Part shown: positions 5,674 through 5,709 of the stretch, piece by piece | Layout: each line of letters starts with the position of its first letter | How positions within the stretch are numbered: the first letter of the stretch is position 1 | NCBI GenBank assembly: GCA_905216045.1 | Contig: CAJMSL010000124.1 | Location: forward strand, 1-5,709 | Direction: 5' to 3' | DNA from: an uncultured bacterium | GTDB lineage: Bacteria; Actinomycetota; Coriobacteriia; Coriobacteriales; Coriobacteriaceae | DNA: 5,709 bases | Translations under genes and position numbers: made by a program | Notes under the pieces: generated by a model | What the model saw: the letters and a program-made list of their open reading frames with translations, nothing else | Told to the model about the DNA's origin: nothing | Database searches by the model: none

Positions 5674-5709
5674 TCGTTTTCATGCCTCCGTAGTCGTCGT
5701 GGGAGTTCT

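Overview
The window carries five confident protein-coding genes, all complete, on GC-rich DNA. Gene content and style (RGG-rich protein, short deformylase-like protein, DHA2 efflux pump, sugar PTS permease, clear AAGGAG/GGAGG ribosome binding sites) suggest a gut actinobacterium of the Coriobacteriia, possibly Collinsella. That assignment is inference from protein character; there is no rRNA or marker gene here.

Layout: (1) 20-931, minus strand: an acidic protein whose middle reads as a MarR-type winged-helix domain and whose C-terminal third is an RGG-repeat tail. Its leader (932-1083) holds three small hairpins in tandem and a near-palindrome further upstream. (2) 1084-2499, minus: a DHA2-type major facilitator drug exporter. 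(3) 2500-2704: a divergent intergenic region with two inverted repeats and a CAACAT direct repeat spaced by one helical turn. (4) 2705-3115, plus: a short peptide-deformylase-like protein with an altered first motif. (5) 3152-4075, plus: a LysR-type regulator 36 bp downstream, probably in the same transcript. (6) 4138-4178: a strong stem-loop terminator serving two convergent genes. (7) 4199-5641, minus: a PTS permease of the glucose/beta-glucoside superfamily with IIB and IIC domains and no IIA.

How the genes fit together: the deformylase-like gene and the LysR gene look like a two-gene operon divergent from the efflux pump, so the LysR protein may control one or both sides of the shared intergenic region (inference). 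The PTS gene belongs to a separate unit whose upstream part lies outside the window. The most unusual item is the MarR-like/RGG protein: an acidic head without any Lys or Arg for 61 residues, a winged-helix core with a poorly basic recognition helix, and a tail of 19 RGG motifs, behind a structured leader. I know of no described function for this architecture.
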